A stretch of DNA of 64,000 nucleotides from Gordius sp. MW1 (Eukaryota; Nematomorpha; Gordioida; Gordea; Gordiidae), in contig OZ038529.1 of assembly GCA_964036665.1 (NCBI GenBank), positions 15,012,060 through 15,076,059 on the forward strand, in the 5' to 3' direction. Both the position numbers and the translations under genes were made by a program. The notes under the pieces are model-generated. The model did not search any database and had not been told where the DNA came from. It was given only the letters and a program-made list of their open reading frames with translations. This document shows positions 12,715 to 24,299 of the stretch, in pieces. Every line of letters starts with the position of its first letter. Position 1 is the first letter of the stretch.

Positions 12715-14090
12715 ATGTGAAAGAGCATGAAAAAATATGTAAAAGTAAGCCAATTTGAGAATCCTATTATCCTCGATTTACTTCCGAAAAGAGGTTTTAA
12801 GCTGCCAAAACTATTCATTTTGACAAAAGACAACGTTTTATTGTTGCGATTAGTTTGTTGTATCGCAACGTGAGTGCTGAATTTTTGAAAACTGCTCTAT
12901 GCGATTATGATTTCAAAGTAATAGTTTTTAGATTCTGATACATTTTTACTTGGGATCATAGAAACCACGTGTGAAAACTACAACTTTCATCGGATACAGT
13001 TCAAATAAAAATATGTGAAAAATTTTGAGGTAAAAATATTTATTTTTTTCGATTCTATGTGAAAGAGCATGAAAAAATATGTAAAAGTAAGCCAATTTGA
13101 GAATCCTATTATCCTCGATTGACTTCCGCAAAGAGGTTTTAAGCTGCGAGAACTATCATTTTGACAAAAGACAACGTTTTATTGTTGCGATTAGTTTGTT
13201 GTATCGCAACGTGAATGTTTAATTTTTCAAAAATGCATTATGCGATCAAGATTTCAAAGTAATAGTTTTCTGATTCTGATAAATTTTTACTTTTTATCGT
13301 GGAAACCACGTCTGAAAACGACAACTTTCATCGGATTCATACGGTTGAAAGAAAAATTTGTGATAAATTTTGAGGTAAAAATATTTATTTTTTTCGATTC
13401 TATGTGAAATAGCATGAAAAAATATATATAAGTAAGCCAATTTGAGAATCCTATTATCCTCGATTTACTTCCGAAAAGAGGTTTTAAGCTGCGAGAACTA
13501 TCATTTTGACAAAAGACAACGTTTTATTGTTGCGATTAGTTTGTTGTATCGCAACGTGAATGTTTAATTTTTCAAAAATGCATTATGCGATCAAGATTTC
13601 AAAGTAATAGTTTTCTGATTCTGATAAATAGTTACTTTTTATCGTGGAAACCACGTCTGAAAACGACAACTTTCATCGGATGCATACGGTTGAAAGAAAA
13701 ATTTGTGATAAATTTTGAGGTAAAAATATTTATTTTTTTCGATTCTATGTGAAATAGCATGAAAAAATATATATAAGTAAGCCAATTTGAGAATCCTATT
13801 ATCCTCGATTTACTTCCGAAAAGAGGTTTTAAGCTGCGAGAACTATCATTTTGACAAAAGACAACGTTTTATTGTTGCGATTAGTTTGTTGTATCGCAAC
13901 GTGAGTGCTTAATTTTTCAAAATGCACTATGCGATCATGATTTCAAAGTAATAGTTTTTTGATTCTGATAAATTTTTACTTGGGATCATAGAAACCACGT
14001 CTGAAAACGACAACTTTCATCGGATGAATACGGTTCAAGGAAAAATATGTGAAAAATTTTGAGGTAAAAATATTTATTTTTTTCGATTAT
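12715..14090 (+). repeat. A-led unit 5 (A-C-C-D, 1376 bp)
   Basis: Four monomers. The B position is taken by a second C. The next-but-one start shows CATCGGATACAGTTC near 12989, a small deletion of the usual GAATACGG. Confidence 0.83.
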
Positions 14091-15455
14091 ATGTGAAAGA
14101 GCATGAAAAAATATGTAAAAGTAAGCCAATTTGAGAATCCTATTATCCTCGATTTACTTCCGAAAAGAGGTTTTAAGCTCCCAAAACTATTCATTTTGAC
14201 AAAAGACAACGTTTTATTGTTGCGATTAGTTTGTTGTATCGCAACGTGAGTGCTGAATTTTTGAAAACTGCTCTATGCGATTATGTTTTCAAAGTAATAG
14301 TTTTTAGATTCTGATACATTTTTACTTGGGATCATAGAAACCACGTCTGAAAACTACAACTTTCATCGGATGAATACGGTTCAAATAAAAATATGTGAAA
14401 AATTTTGAGGTAAAAATATTTATTTTTTTCGATTTTATGTGAAAGAGCATAAAAAAATATGTAAAAGTAAGCCAATTTGAGAATCCTATTATCCTCGATT
14501 GACTTCCGAAAAGAGGTTTTAAGCTGCGAGAACTATCATTTTGACAAAAGACAACGTTTTATTGTTGCGATTAGTTTGTTGTATCGCAACGTGATGCTTA
14601 ATTTTTGCAAATGACTCTATGCGATCATGATTTCAAAGTAATAGTTTTCAGATTCTGATAAATTTTTACTTGGGATCATAGAAACCACGTCTGAAAACGA
14701 CAACTTTCATCGGATGAATACGGTTCAAAGAAAAATATGTGAAAAATTTTGAGGTAAAAATATTTATTTTTTTCGATTCTATGTGAAAGAGCATGAAAAA
14801 ATATATAAAAGTAAGCCAATTTGAGAATCCTTTTATCCTCGATTGACTTCCGCAAAGAGGTTTTAAGCTGCGAGAACTATCATTTTGACAAAAGACAACG
14901 TTTTATTGTTGCGATTAGTTTGTTGTATCGCAAATTGAATGTTTAATTTTTCAAAAATGCATTATGCGATCAAGATTTCAAAGTAATAGTTTTCTGATTC
15001 TGATAAATTTTTACTTTTTATCGTTGAAACCACGTCTGAAAACGACAACTTTCATCGGATGCATACGGTTGAAAGAAAAATTTGTGATAAATTTTGAGGT
15101 AAAAATATTTATTTTTTTCGATTCTATGTGAAATAGCATGAAAAAAATATATAAGAAAGCCGATTTGAGAATCCTATTATCCTCGATTTACTTCCAAAAG
15201 AGGTTTTAAGCTGCGAGAACTATCATTTTGACAAAAGACAACGTTTTATTGTTGCGAATCGCAACGTGATGCTTAATTTTTGAAAATGACTCTATGCGAT
15301 CATGATTTCAAAGTAATAGTTTTCAGATTCTGATAAATTTTTACTTGGGATCATAGAAACCACGTCTGAAAACGACAACTTTCATCGGATGAATACGGTT
15401 CAAAGAAAAATATGTGAAAAATTTTGAGGTAAAAATATTTATTTTTTTCGAATCT
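14091..15455 (+). repeat. A-led unit 6 (A-B-C-B' with loop deletion, 1365 bp)
   Basis: Four monomers starting at 14091, 14437, 14781 and 15126. The last is only 330 bp. It has lost 12 bp from the loop of the inverted repeat and shows AAGAAAGCCGATTTGAG and CTTCCAAAAGAGG. It looks like the most diverged relative of the loop-deleted monomers at 20330, 22722 and 28215. Confidence 0.83.
15251..15265. repeat. Loop-deleted inverted repeat (15-bp palindrome)
   Basis: GTTGCGAATCGCAAC: the two hairpin arms are joined directly after loss of 12 bp, leaving a 15-bp palindrome with one central base. Three more copies of the same event lie at 20330, 22722 and 28215. Confidence 0.85.
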
Positions 15456-18400
15456 ATGTGAAAGAGCATGAAAAAATATGTAAAAGTAAGCCAATTTGAG
15501 AATCTTATTATCCTCGATTGACTTCCGAAAAGAGGTTTTAAGCTGCGAGAACTATCATTTTGACAAAAGACAACGTTTTATTGTTGCGATTAGTTTGTTG
15601 TATCGCAACGTGAATGTTTAATTTTTCAAAATGCACTATGCGATCATGATTTCAAAGTAATAGTTTTTTGATTCTGATAAATTTTTACTTGGGATCATAG
15701 AAACCACGTCTGAAAACGACAACTTTCATCGGATGAATACGGTTCAAAGAAAAATATGTGAAAAATTTTGAGGTAAAAATATTTATTTTTTTCGATTCTA
15801 TGTGAAAGAGCATGAAAAAATATGTAAAAGGAAGCCAATTTGAGAATCCTATTATCCTCGATTGACATCCGCAAAGAGGTTTTAAGCTGCGAGAACTATC
15901 ATTTTGACAAAAGACAACGTTTTATTGTTGCGATTAGTTTGTTGTATCGCAACGTGATGCTTAATTTTTGCAAATGACTCTATGCGATCATGATTTCAAA
16001 GCAATAGTTTTCAGATTCTGATAAATTTTTACTTGGGATCATAGAAACCACGTCTGAAAACGACAACTTTCATCGGATGAATACGGTTCAAAGAAAAATA
16101 TGTGAAAAATTTTGAGGTAAAAATATTTATTTTTTTCGATTCTATGTGAAAGAGCATGAAAAAATATATAAAAGTAAGCCAATTTGAGAATCCTATTATC
16201 CTCGATTGACTTCCGCAAAGAGGTTTTAAGCTGCGAGAACTATCATTTTGACAAAAGACAACGTTTTATTGTTGCGATTAGTTTGTTGTATCGCAACGTG
16301 AATGTTTAATTTTTCAAAATGCACTATGCGATCATGATTTCAAAGTAATAGTTTTTTGATTCTGATAAATTTTTACTTGGGATCATAGAAACCACGTCTG
16401 AAAACGACAACTTTCATCGGATGAATACGGTTCAAAGAAAAATATGTGAAAAATTTTGAGGTAAAAATATTTATTTTTTTCGATTCTATGTGAAAGAGCA
16501 TGAAAAAATATGTAAAAGTAAGCCAATTTGAGAATCCTATTATCCTCGATTGACTTCCGCAAAGAGGTTTTAAGCTGCGAGAACTATCATTTTGACAAAA
16601 GACAACGTTTTATTGTTGCGATTAGTTTGTTGTATCGCAACGTGAATGTTTAATTTTTCAAAATGCACTATGCGATCATGATTTCAAAGTAATAGTTTTT
16701 TGATTCTGATAAATTTTTACTTGGGATCATAGAAACCACGTCTGAAAACGACAACTTTCATCGGATGAATACGGTTCAAAGAAAAATATGTGAAAAATTT
16801 TGAGGTAAAAATATTTATTTTTTTCGATTCTATGTGAAAGAGCATGAAAAAATATGTAAAAGTAAGCCAATTTGAGTATCCTATTATCCTCGATTGACTT
16901 CCGAAAAGAGGTTTTAAGCTGCGAGAACTATCATTTTGACAAAAGACTACGTTTTATTGTTGCGATTAGTTTGTTGTATCGCAACGTGAATGTTTAATTT
17001 TTCAAAATGCACTATGCGATCATGATTTCAAAGTAATAGTTTTTTGATTCTGATAAATTTTTACTTGGGATCATAGAAACCACGTCTGAAAACGACAACT
17101 TTCATCGGATGAATACGGTTCAAAGAAAAATATGTGAAAAATTTTGAGGTAAAAATATTTATTTTTTTCGATTCTATGTGAAAGAGCATGAAAAAATATG
17201 TAAAAGTAAGCCAATTTGAGAATCCTATTATCCATTGACTTCCGCAAAGAGGTTTTAAGCTGCGAGAACTATCATTTTGACAAAAGACAACGTTTTATTG
17301 TTGCGATTTTTCAAAGTAATAGTTTTTTGATTCTGATAAATTTTTACTTGGGATCATAGAAACCACGTCTGAAAACGACAACTTTCATCGAATACGGTTC
17401 AAAGAAAAATATGTGAAAAATTTTGAGGTAAAAATATTTGTTTTTTTCGATTCTATGTGAAAGAGCATAAAAAAATATGTAAAAGTAAGCCAATTTGAGA
17501 ATCCTATTATCCTCGATTGACTTCCGAAAAGAGGTTTTAAGCTGCGAGAACTATCATTTTGACAAAAGACAACGTTTTATTGTTGCGATTAGTTTGTTGT
17601 ATCGCAACGTGAATGTTTAATTTTTCAAAATGCACTATGCGATCATGATTTCAAAGTAATAGTTTTTTGATTCTGATAAATTTTTACTTGGGATCATAGA
17701 AACCACGTCTGAAAACGACAACTTTCATCGGATGAATACGGTTCAAAGAAAAATATGTGAAAAATTTTGAGGTAAAAATATTTATTTTTTTCGATTCTAT
17801 GTGAAAGAGCATGAAAAAATATGTAAAAGTAAGCCAATTTGAGAATCCTATTATCCTCGATTGACTTCCGAAAAGAGGTTTTAAGCTGCGAGAACTATCA
17901 TTTTGACAAAAGACAACGTTTTATTGTTGCGATTAGTTTGTTGTATCGCAACGTGAATGTTTAATTTTTCAAAATGCACTATGCGATCATGATTTCAAAG
18001 TAATAGTTTTTTGATTCTGATAAATTTTTACTTGGGATCATAGAAACCACGTCTGAAAACGACAACTTTCATCGGATGAATACGGTTCAAAGAAAAATAT
18101 GTGAAAAATTTTGAGGTAAAAATATTTGTTTTTTTTGATTCTATGTGAAAGAGCATGAAAAAATATGTAAAAGTAAGCCAATTTGAGAATCCTATTATCC
18201 TCGATTGACTTCCGAAAAGAGGTTTTAAGCTGCGAGAACTATCATTTTGACAAAAGACAACGTTTTATTGTTGCGATTAGTTTGTTGTATCGCAACGTGA
18301 ATGTTTAATTTTTCAAAATGCACTATGCGATCATGATTTCAAAGTAATAGTTTTTTGATTCTGATAAATTTTTACTTGGGATCATAGAAACCACGTCTGA

Positions 18401-18486
18401 AAACGACAACTTTCATCGGATGAATACGGTTCAAAGAAAAATATGTGAAAAATTTTGAGGTAAAAATATTTATTTTTTTCGATTCT
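15456..18486 (+). repeat. E-monomer block (E-B-E-E-E-E-E-E-E)
   Basis: Nine monomers, eight of them type E, which combines GTGAATGTTTAATTTTTC of type C with GCACTATGCGATCATG and GGGATCATAG of type D. Neighbouring E copies differ by few bases, so this is a monomer-level expansion rather than an HOR. One copy (17176-17454) is shortened. Confidence 0.88.
17176..17454 (+). repeat. Shortened monomer (279 bp)
   Basis: Inside an E monomer the sequence runs GTTGCGATTTTTCAAAG: about 58 bp between the first arm of the inverted repeat and the TTTCAAAG motif are missing. The same copy has lost TCG in TATCCATTGAC and GAT in CATCGAATACGG. The deletion removes the second hairpin arm and the type-defining region. 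Confidence 0.88.
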
Positions 18487-20878
18487 ATGTGAAAGAGCAT
18501 AAAAAAATATGTAAAAGTAAGCCAATTTGAGAATCCTATTATCCTCGATTGACTTCCGAAAAGAGGTTTTAAGCTGCGAGAACTATCATTTTGACAAAAG
18601 ACAACGTTTTATTGTTGCGATTAGTTTGTTGTATCGCAACGTGATGCTTAATTTTTGCAAATGACTCTATGTGATCATGATTTCAAAGTAATAGTTTTCA
18701 GATTCTGTTAAATTTTTACTTGGGATCATAGAAACCACGTCTGAAAACGACAACTTTCATCGGATGAATACGGTTCAAAGAAAAATATGTGAAAAATTTT
18801 GAGGTAAAAATATTTATTTTTTTCATTCTATGTGAAAGAGCATAAAAAAATATATAAAAGTACAATTTGAGAATCCTATTATCCTCGATTGACTTCCGCA
18901 AAGAGGTTTTAAGCTGCGAGAACTATCATTTTGACAAAAGACAACGTTTTATTGTTGCGATTAGTTTGTTGTATCGCAACGTGAATGTTTAATTTTTCAA
19001 AATGCACTATGCGATCATGATTTCAAAGTAATAGTTTTTTGATTCTGATAAATTTTTACTTGGGATCATAGAAACCACGTCTGAAAACGACAACTTTCAT
19101 CGGATGAATACGGTTCAAAGAAAAATATGTGAAAAATTTTGAGGTAAAAATATTTATTTTTTTCGATTCTATGTGAAAGAGCATAAAAAAATATATAAAG
19201 GTAAGCCAATTTGAGAATCCTATTATCCTCGATTGACTTCCGCAAAGAGGTTTTAAGCTGCCAAAACTATTCATTTTGACAAAAGACAACGTTTTATTGT
19301 TGCGATTAGTTTGTTGTATCGCAATGTGAGTGCTGAATTTTTGAAAACTGCTCTATGCGATTATGTTTTCAAAGTAATAGTTTTTAGATTCTGATACATT
19401 TTTACTTGGGATCATAGAAACCACGTCTGAAAACTACAACTTTCATCGGATAAATACGGTTCAAATAAAAATATGTGAAAAATTTTGAGGTAAAAATATT
19501 TATTTTTTTCGATTCTATGTGAAAGAGCATGAAAAAATATGTAAAAGTAAGCCAATTTGAGAATCCTATTATCCTCGATTGACTTCCGAAAAGAGGTTTT
19601 AAGCTGCGAGAACTATCATTTTGACAAAAGACAACGTTTTATTGTTGCGATTAGTTTGTTGTATCGCAACGTGATGCTTAATTTTTGCAAATGACTCTAT
19701 GCGATCATGATTTCAAAGTAATAGTTTTCAGATTCTGATAAATTTTTACTTGGGATCATAGAAACCACGTCTGAAAACAACAACTTTCATCGGATGAATA
19801 CGGTTCAAAGAAAAATATGTGAAAAATTTTGAGGTAAAAATATTTATTTTTTTCGATTCTATGTGAAAGAGCATGAAAAAATATATAAAAGTAAGCCAAT
19901 TTGAGAATCCTATTATCCTCGATTGACTTCCGCAAAGAGGTTTTAAGCTGCGAGAACTATCATTTTGACAAAAGACAACGTTTTATTGTTGCGATTAGTT
20001 TGTTGTATCGCAACGTGAATGTTTAATTTTTCAAAATGCACTATGCGATCATGATTTCAAAGTAATAGTTTTTTGATTCTGATAAATTTTTACTTGGGAT
20101 CATAGAAACCACGTCTGAAAACGACAACTTTCATCGGATGCATACGGTTGAAAGAAAAATTTGTGATAAATTTTGAGGTAAAAATATTTATTTTTTTCGA
20201 TTCTATGTGAAATAGCATGAAAAAAATATATAAGTAAGCCAATTTGAGAATCCTATTATCCTCGATTTACTTCCGAAAGAGGTTTTAAGCTGCGAGAACT
20301 ATCATTTTGACAAAAGACAACGTTTTATTGTTGCGAATCGCAACGTGATGCTTAATTTTTGAAAATGACTCTATGCGATCATGATTTCAAAGTAATAGTT
20401 TTCAGATTCTGATAAATTTTTACTTGGGATCATAGAAACCACGTCTGAAAACGACAACTTTCATCGGATGAATACGGTTCAAAGAAAAATATGTGAAAAA
20501 TTTTGAGGTAAAAATATTTATTTTTTTCGATTCTATGTGAAAGAGCATGAAAAAATATATAAAAGTAAGCCAATTTGAGAATCCTATTATCCTCGATTGA
20601 CTTCCGCAAAGAGGTTTTAAGCTGCGAGAACTATCATTTTGACAAAAGACAACGTTTTATTGTTGCGATTAGTTTGTTGTATCGCAACGTGAATGTTTAA
20701 TTTTTCAAAATGCACTATGCGATCATGATTTCAAAGTAATAGTTTTTTGATTCTGATAAATTTTTACTTGGGATCATAGAAACCACGTCTGAAAACGACA
20801 ACTTTCATCGGATGAATACGGTTCAAAGAAAAATATGTGAAAAATTTTGAGGTAAAAATATTTATTTTTTTCGATTCT
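18487..20878 (+). repeat. 7-mer HOR copy 1 (B-E-A-B-E/C-B'-E, 2392 bp)
   Basis: Seven monomers. Diagnostic private variants are GATTCTGTTAAA near 18704, a start with AAAAGTACAATTTGAG (loss of AGCC) near 18856, AAAGGTAAGCC near 19197, CGCAATGTG near 19320, GGATAAATACGG near 19449, AAACAACAAC near 19776, an E/C hybrid whose 3' part switches to GGATGCATACGG near 20137, and the loop-deleted monomer. All recur 2392 bp later. Confidence 0.93.
20330..20344. repeat. Loop-deleted inverted repeat
   Basis: GTTGCGAATCGCAAC, the same 12-bp loop loss as at 15251, within the sixth monomer of the 7-mer. This monomer also has CTTCCGAAAGAGG, one A fewer than usual. Confidence 0.88.
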
Positions 20879-23270
20879 ATGTGAAAGAGCATGAAAAAAT
20901 ATGTAAAAGTAAGCCAATTTGAGAATCCTATTATCCTCGATTGACTTCCGAAAAGAGGTTTTAAGCTGCGAGAACTATCATTTTGACAAAAGACAACGTT
21001 TTATTGTTGCGATTAGTTTGTTGTATCGCAACGTGATGCTTAATTTTTGCAAATGACTCTATGTGATCATGATTTCAAAGTAATAGTTTTCAGATTCTGT
21101 TAAATTTTTACTTGGGATCATAGAAACCACGTCTGAAAACGACAACTTTCATCGGATGAATACGGTTCAAAGAAAAATATGTGAAAAATTTTGAGGTAAA
21201 AATATTTATTTTTTTCATTCTATGTGAAAGAGCATAAAAAAATATATAAAAGTACAATTTGAGAATCCTATTATCCTCGATTGACTTCCGCAAAGAGGTT
21301 TTAAGCTGCGAGAACTATCATTTTGACAAAAGACAACGTTTTATTGTTGCGATTAGTTTGTTGTATCGCAACGTGAATGTTTAATTTTTCAAAATGCACT
21401 ATGCGATCATGATTTCAAAGTAATAGTTTTTTGATTCTGATAAATTTTTACTTGGGATCATAGAAACCACGTCTGAAAACGACAACTTTCATCGGATGAA
21501 TACGGTTCAAAGAAAAATATGTGAAAAATTTTGAGGTAAAAATATTTATTTTTTTCGATTCTATGTGAAAGAGCATAAAAAAATATATAAAGGTAAGCCA
21601 ATTTGAGAATCCTATTATCCTCGATTGACTTCCGCAAAGAGGTTTTAAGCTGCCAAAACTATTCATTTTGACAAAAGACAACGTTTTATTGTTGCGATTA
21701 GTTTGTTGTATCGCAATGTGAGTGCTGAATTTTTGAAAACTGCTCTATGCGATTATGTTTTCAAAGTAATAGTTTTTAGATTCTGATACATTTTTACTTG
21801 GGATCATAGAAACCACGTCTGAAAACTACAACTTTCATCGGATAAATACGGTTCAAATAAAAATATGTGAAAAATTTTGAGGTAAAAATATTTATTTTTT
21901 TCGATTCTATGTGAAAGAGCATGAAAAAATATGTAAAAGTAAGCCAATTTGAGAATCCTATTATCCTCGATTGACTTCCGAAAAGAGGTTTTAAGCTGCG
22001 AGAACTATCATTTTGACAAAAGACAACGTTTTATTGTTGCGATTAGTTTGTTGTATCGCAACGTGATGCTTAATTTTTGCAAATGACTCTATGCGATCAT
22101 GATTTCAAAGTAATAGTTTTCAGATTCTGATAAATTTTTACTTGGGATCATAGAAACCACGTCTGAAAACAACAACTTTCATCGGATGAATACGGTTCAA
22201 AGAAAAATATGTGAAAAATTTTGAGGTAAAAATATTTATTTTTTTCGATTCTATGTGAAAGAGCATGAAAAAATATATAAAAGTAAGCCAATTTGAGAAT
22301 CCTATTATCCTCGATTGACTTCCGCAAAGAGGTTTTAAGCTGCGAGAACTATCATTTTGACAAAAGACAACGTTTTATTGTTGCGATTAGTTTGTTGTAT
22401 CGCAACGTGAATGTTTAATTTTTCAAAATGCACTATGCGATCATGATTTCAAAGTAATAGTTTTTTGATTCTGATAAATTTTTACTTGGGATCATAGAAA
22501 CCACGTCTGAAAACGACAACTTTCATCGGATGCATACGGTTGAAAGAAAAATTTGTGATAAATTTTGAGGTAAAAATATTTATTTTTTTCGATTCTATGT
22601 GAAATAGCATGAAAAAAATATATAAGTAAGCCAATTTGAGAATCCTATTATCCTCGATTTACTTCCGAAAGAGGTTTTAAGCTGCGAGAACTATCATTTT
22701 GACAAAAGACAACGTTTTATTGTTGCGAATCGCAACGTGATGCTTAATTTTTGAAAATGACTCTATGCGATCATGATTTCAAAGTAATAGTTTTCAGATT
22801 CTGATAAATTTTTACTTGGGATCATAGAAACCACGTCTGAAAACGACAACTTTCATCGGATGAATACGGTTCAAAGAAAAATATGTGAAAAATTTTGAGG
22901 TAAAAATATTTATTTTTTTCGATTCTATGTGAAAGAGCATGAAAAAATATATAAAAGTAAGCCAATTTGAGAATCCTATTATCCTCGATTGACTTCCGCA
23001 AAGAGGTTTTAAGCTGCGAGAACTATCATTTTGACAAAAGACAACGTTTTATTGTTGCGATTAGTTTGTTGTATCGCAACGTGAATGTTTAATTTTTCAA
23101 AATGCACTATGCGATCATGATTTCAAAGTAATAGTTTTTTGATTCTGATAAATTTTTACTTGGGATCATAGAAACCACGTCTGAAAACGACAACTTTCAT
23201 CGGATGAATACGGTTCAAAGAAAAATATGTGAAAAATTTTGAGGTAAAAATATTTATTTTTTTCGATTCT
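20879..23270 (+). repeat. 7-mer HOR copy 2 (2392 bp)
   Basis: Same length and same ordered set of private variants as the preceding copy. By eye I found only isolated differences, for example GAGCATG at the head here against GAGCATA in copy 1. This indicates a recent tandem duplication, or an assembly duplication, which long reads would settle. Confidence 0.93.
22722..22736. repeat. Loop-deleted inverted repeat
   Basis: GTTGCGAATCGCAAC in the sixth monomer of 7-mer copy 2, 2392 bp after the copy at 20330. Confidence 0.88.
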
Positions 23271-24299
23271 ATGTGAAAGAGCATGAAAAAATATGTAAAA
23301 GTAAGCCAATTTGAGAATCCTATTATCCATTGACTTCCGAAAAGAGGTTTTAAGCTGCGAGAACTATCATTTTGACAAAAGACAACGTTTTATTGTTGCG
23401 ATTAGTTTGTTGTATCGCAACGTGAATGTTTAATTTTTCAAAATGCACTATGCGATCATGATTTCAAAGTAATAGTTTTTTGATTCTGATAAATTTTTAC
23501 TTGGGATCATAGAAACCACGTCTGAAAACGACAACTTTCATCGGATGAATACGGTTCAAAGAAAAATATGTGAAAAATTTTGAGGTAAAAATATTTATTT
23601 TTTTCGATTCTATGTGAAAGAGCATGAAAAAATATGTAAAAGTAAGCCAATTTGAGAATCCTATTATCCTCGATTGACTTCCGCAAAGAGGTTTTAAGCT
23701 GCGAGAACTATCATTTTGACAAAAGACAACGTTTTATTGTTGCGATTAGTTTGTTGTATCGCAACGTGATGCTTAATTTTTGCAAATGACTCTATGCGAT
23801 CATGATTTCAAAGTAATAGTTTTCAGATTCTGATAAATTTTTACTTGGGATCATAGAAACCACGTCTGAAAACGACAACTTTCATCGGATGAATACGGTT
23901 CAAAGAAAAATATGTGAAAAATTTTGAGGTAAAAATATTTATTTTTTTCGATTCTATGTGAAAGAGCATGAAAAAATATATAAAAGTAAGCCAATTTGAG
24001 AATCCTATTATCCTCGATTGACTTCCGCAAAGAGGTTTTAAGCTGCGAGAACTATCATTTTGACAAAAGACAACGTTTTATTGTTGCGATTAGTTTGTTG
24101 TATCGCAACGTGAATGTTTAATTTTTCAAAATGCACTATGCGATCATGATTTCAAAGTAATGGTTTTTTGATTCTGATAAATTTTTACTTGGGATCATAG
24201 AAACCACGTCTGAAAACGACAACTTTCATCGGATGAATACGGTTCAAAGAAAAATATGTGAAAAATTTTGAGGTAAAAATATTTATTTTTTTCGATTCT
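23271..24299 (+). repeat. Three transitional monomers (E-B-E)
   Basis: E, B and E follow the second 7-mer without continuing its order. The first has TATCCATTGAC, the same 3-bp loss as in the shortened monomer at 17176, which suggests shared descent with the E block. The last has GTAATGGTTTTTTG near 24158. Confidence 0.82.

Noticed and set aside
18487-23270. Assembly artefact as the explanation of the near-identical tandem units.
   Set aside because: Not excluded. Copies do differ at some bases and the monomer orders are consistent, so real duplication is the simpler reading, but long reads spanning the units are needed to be certain.
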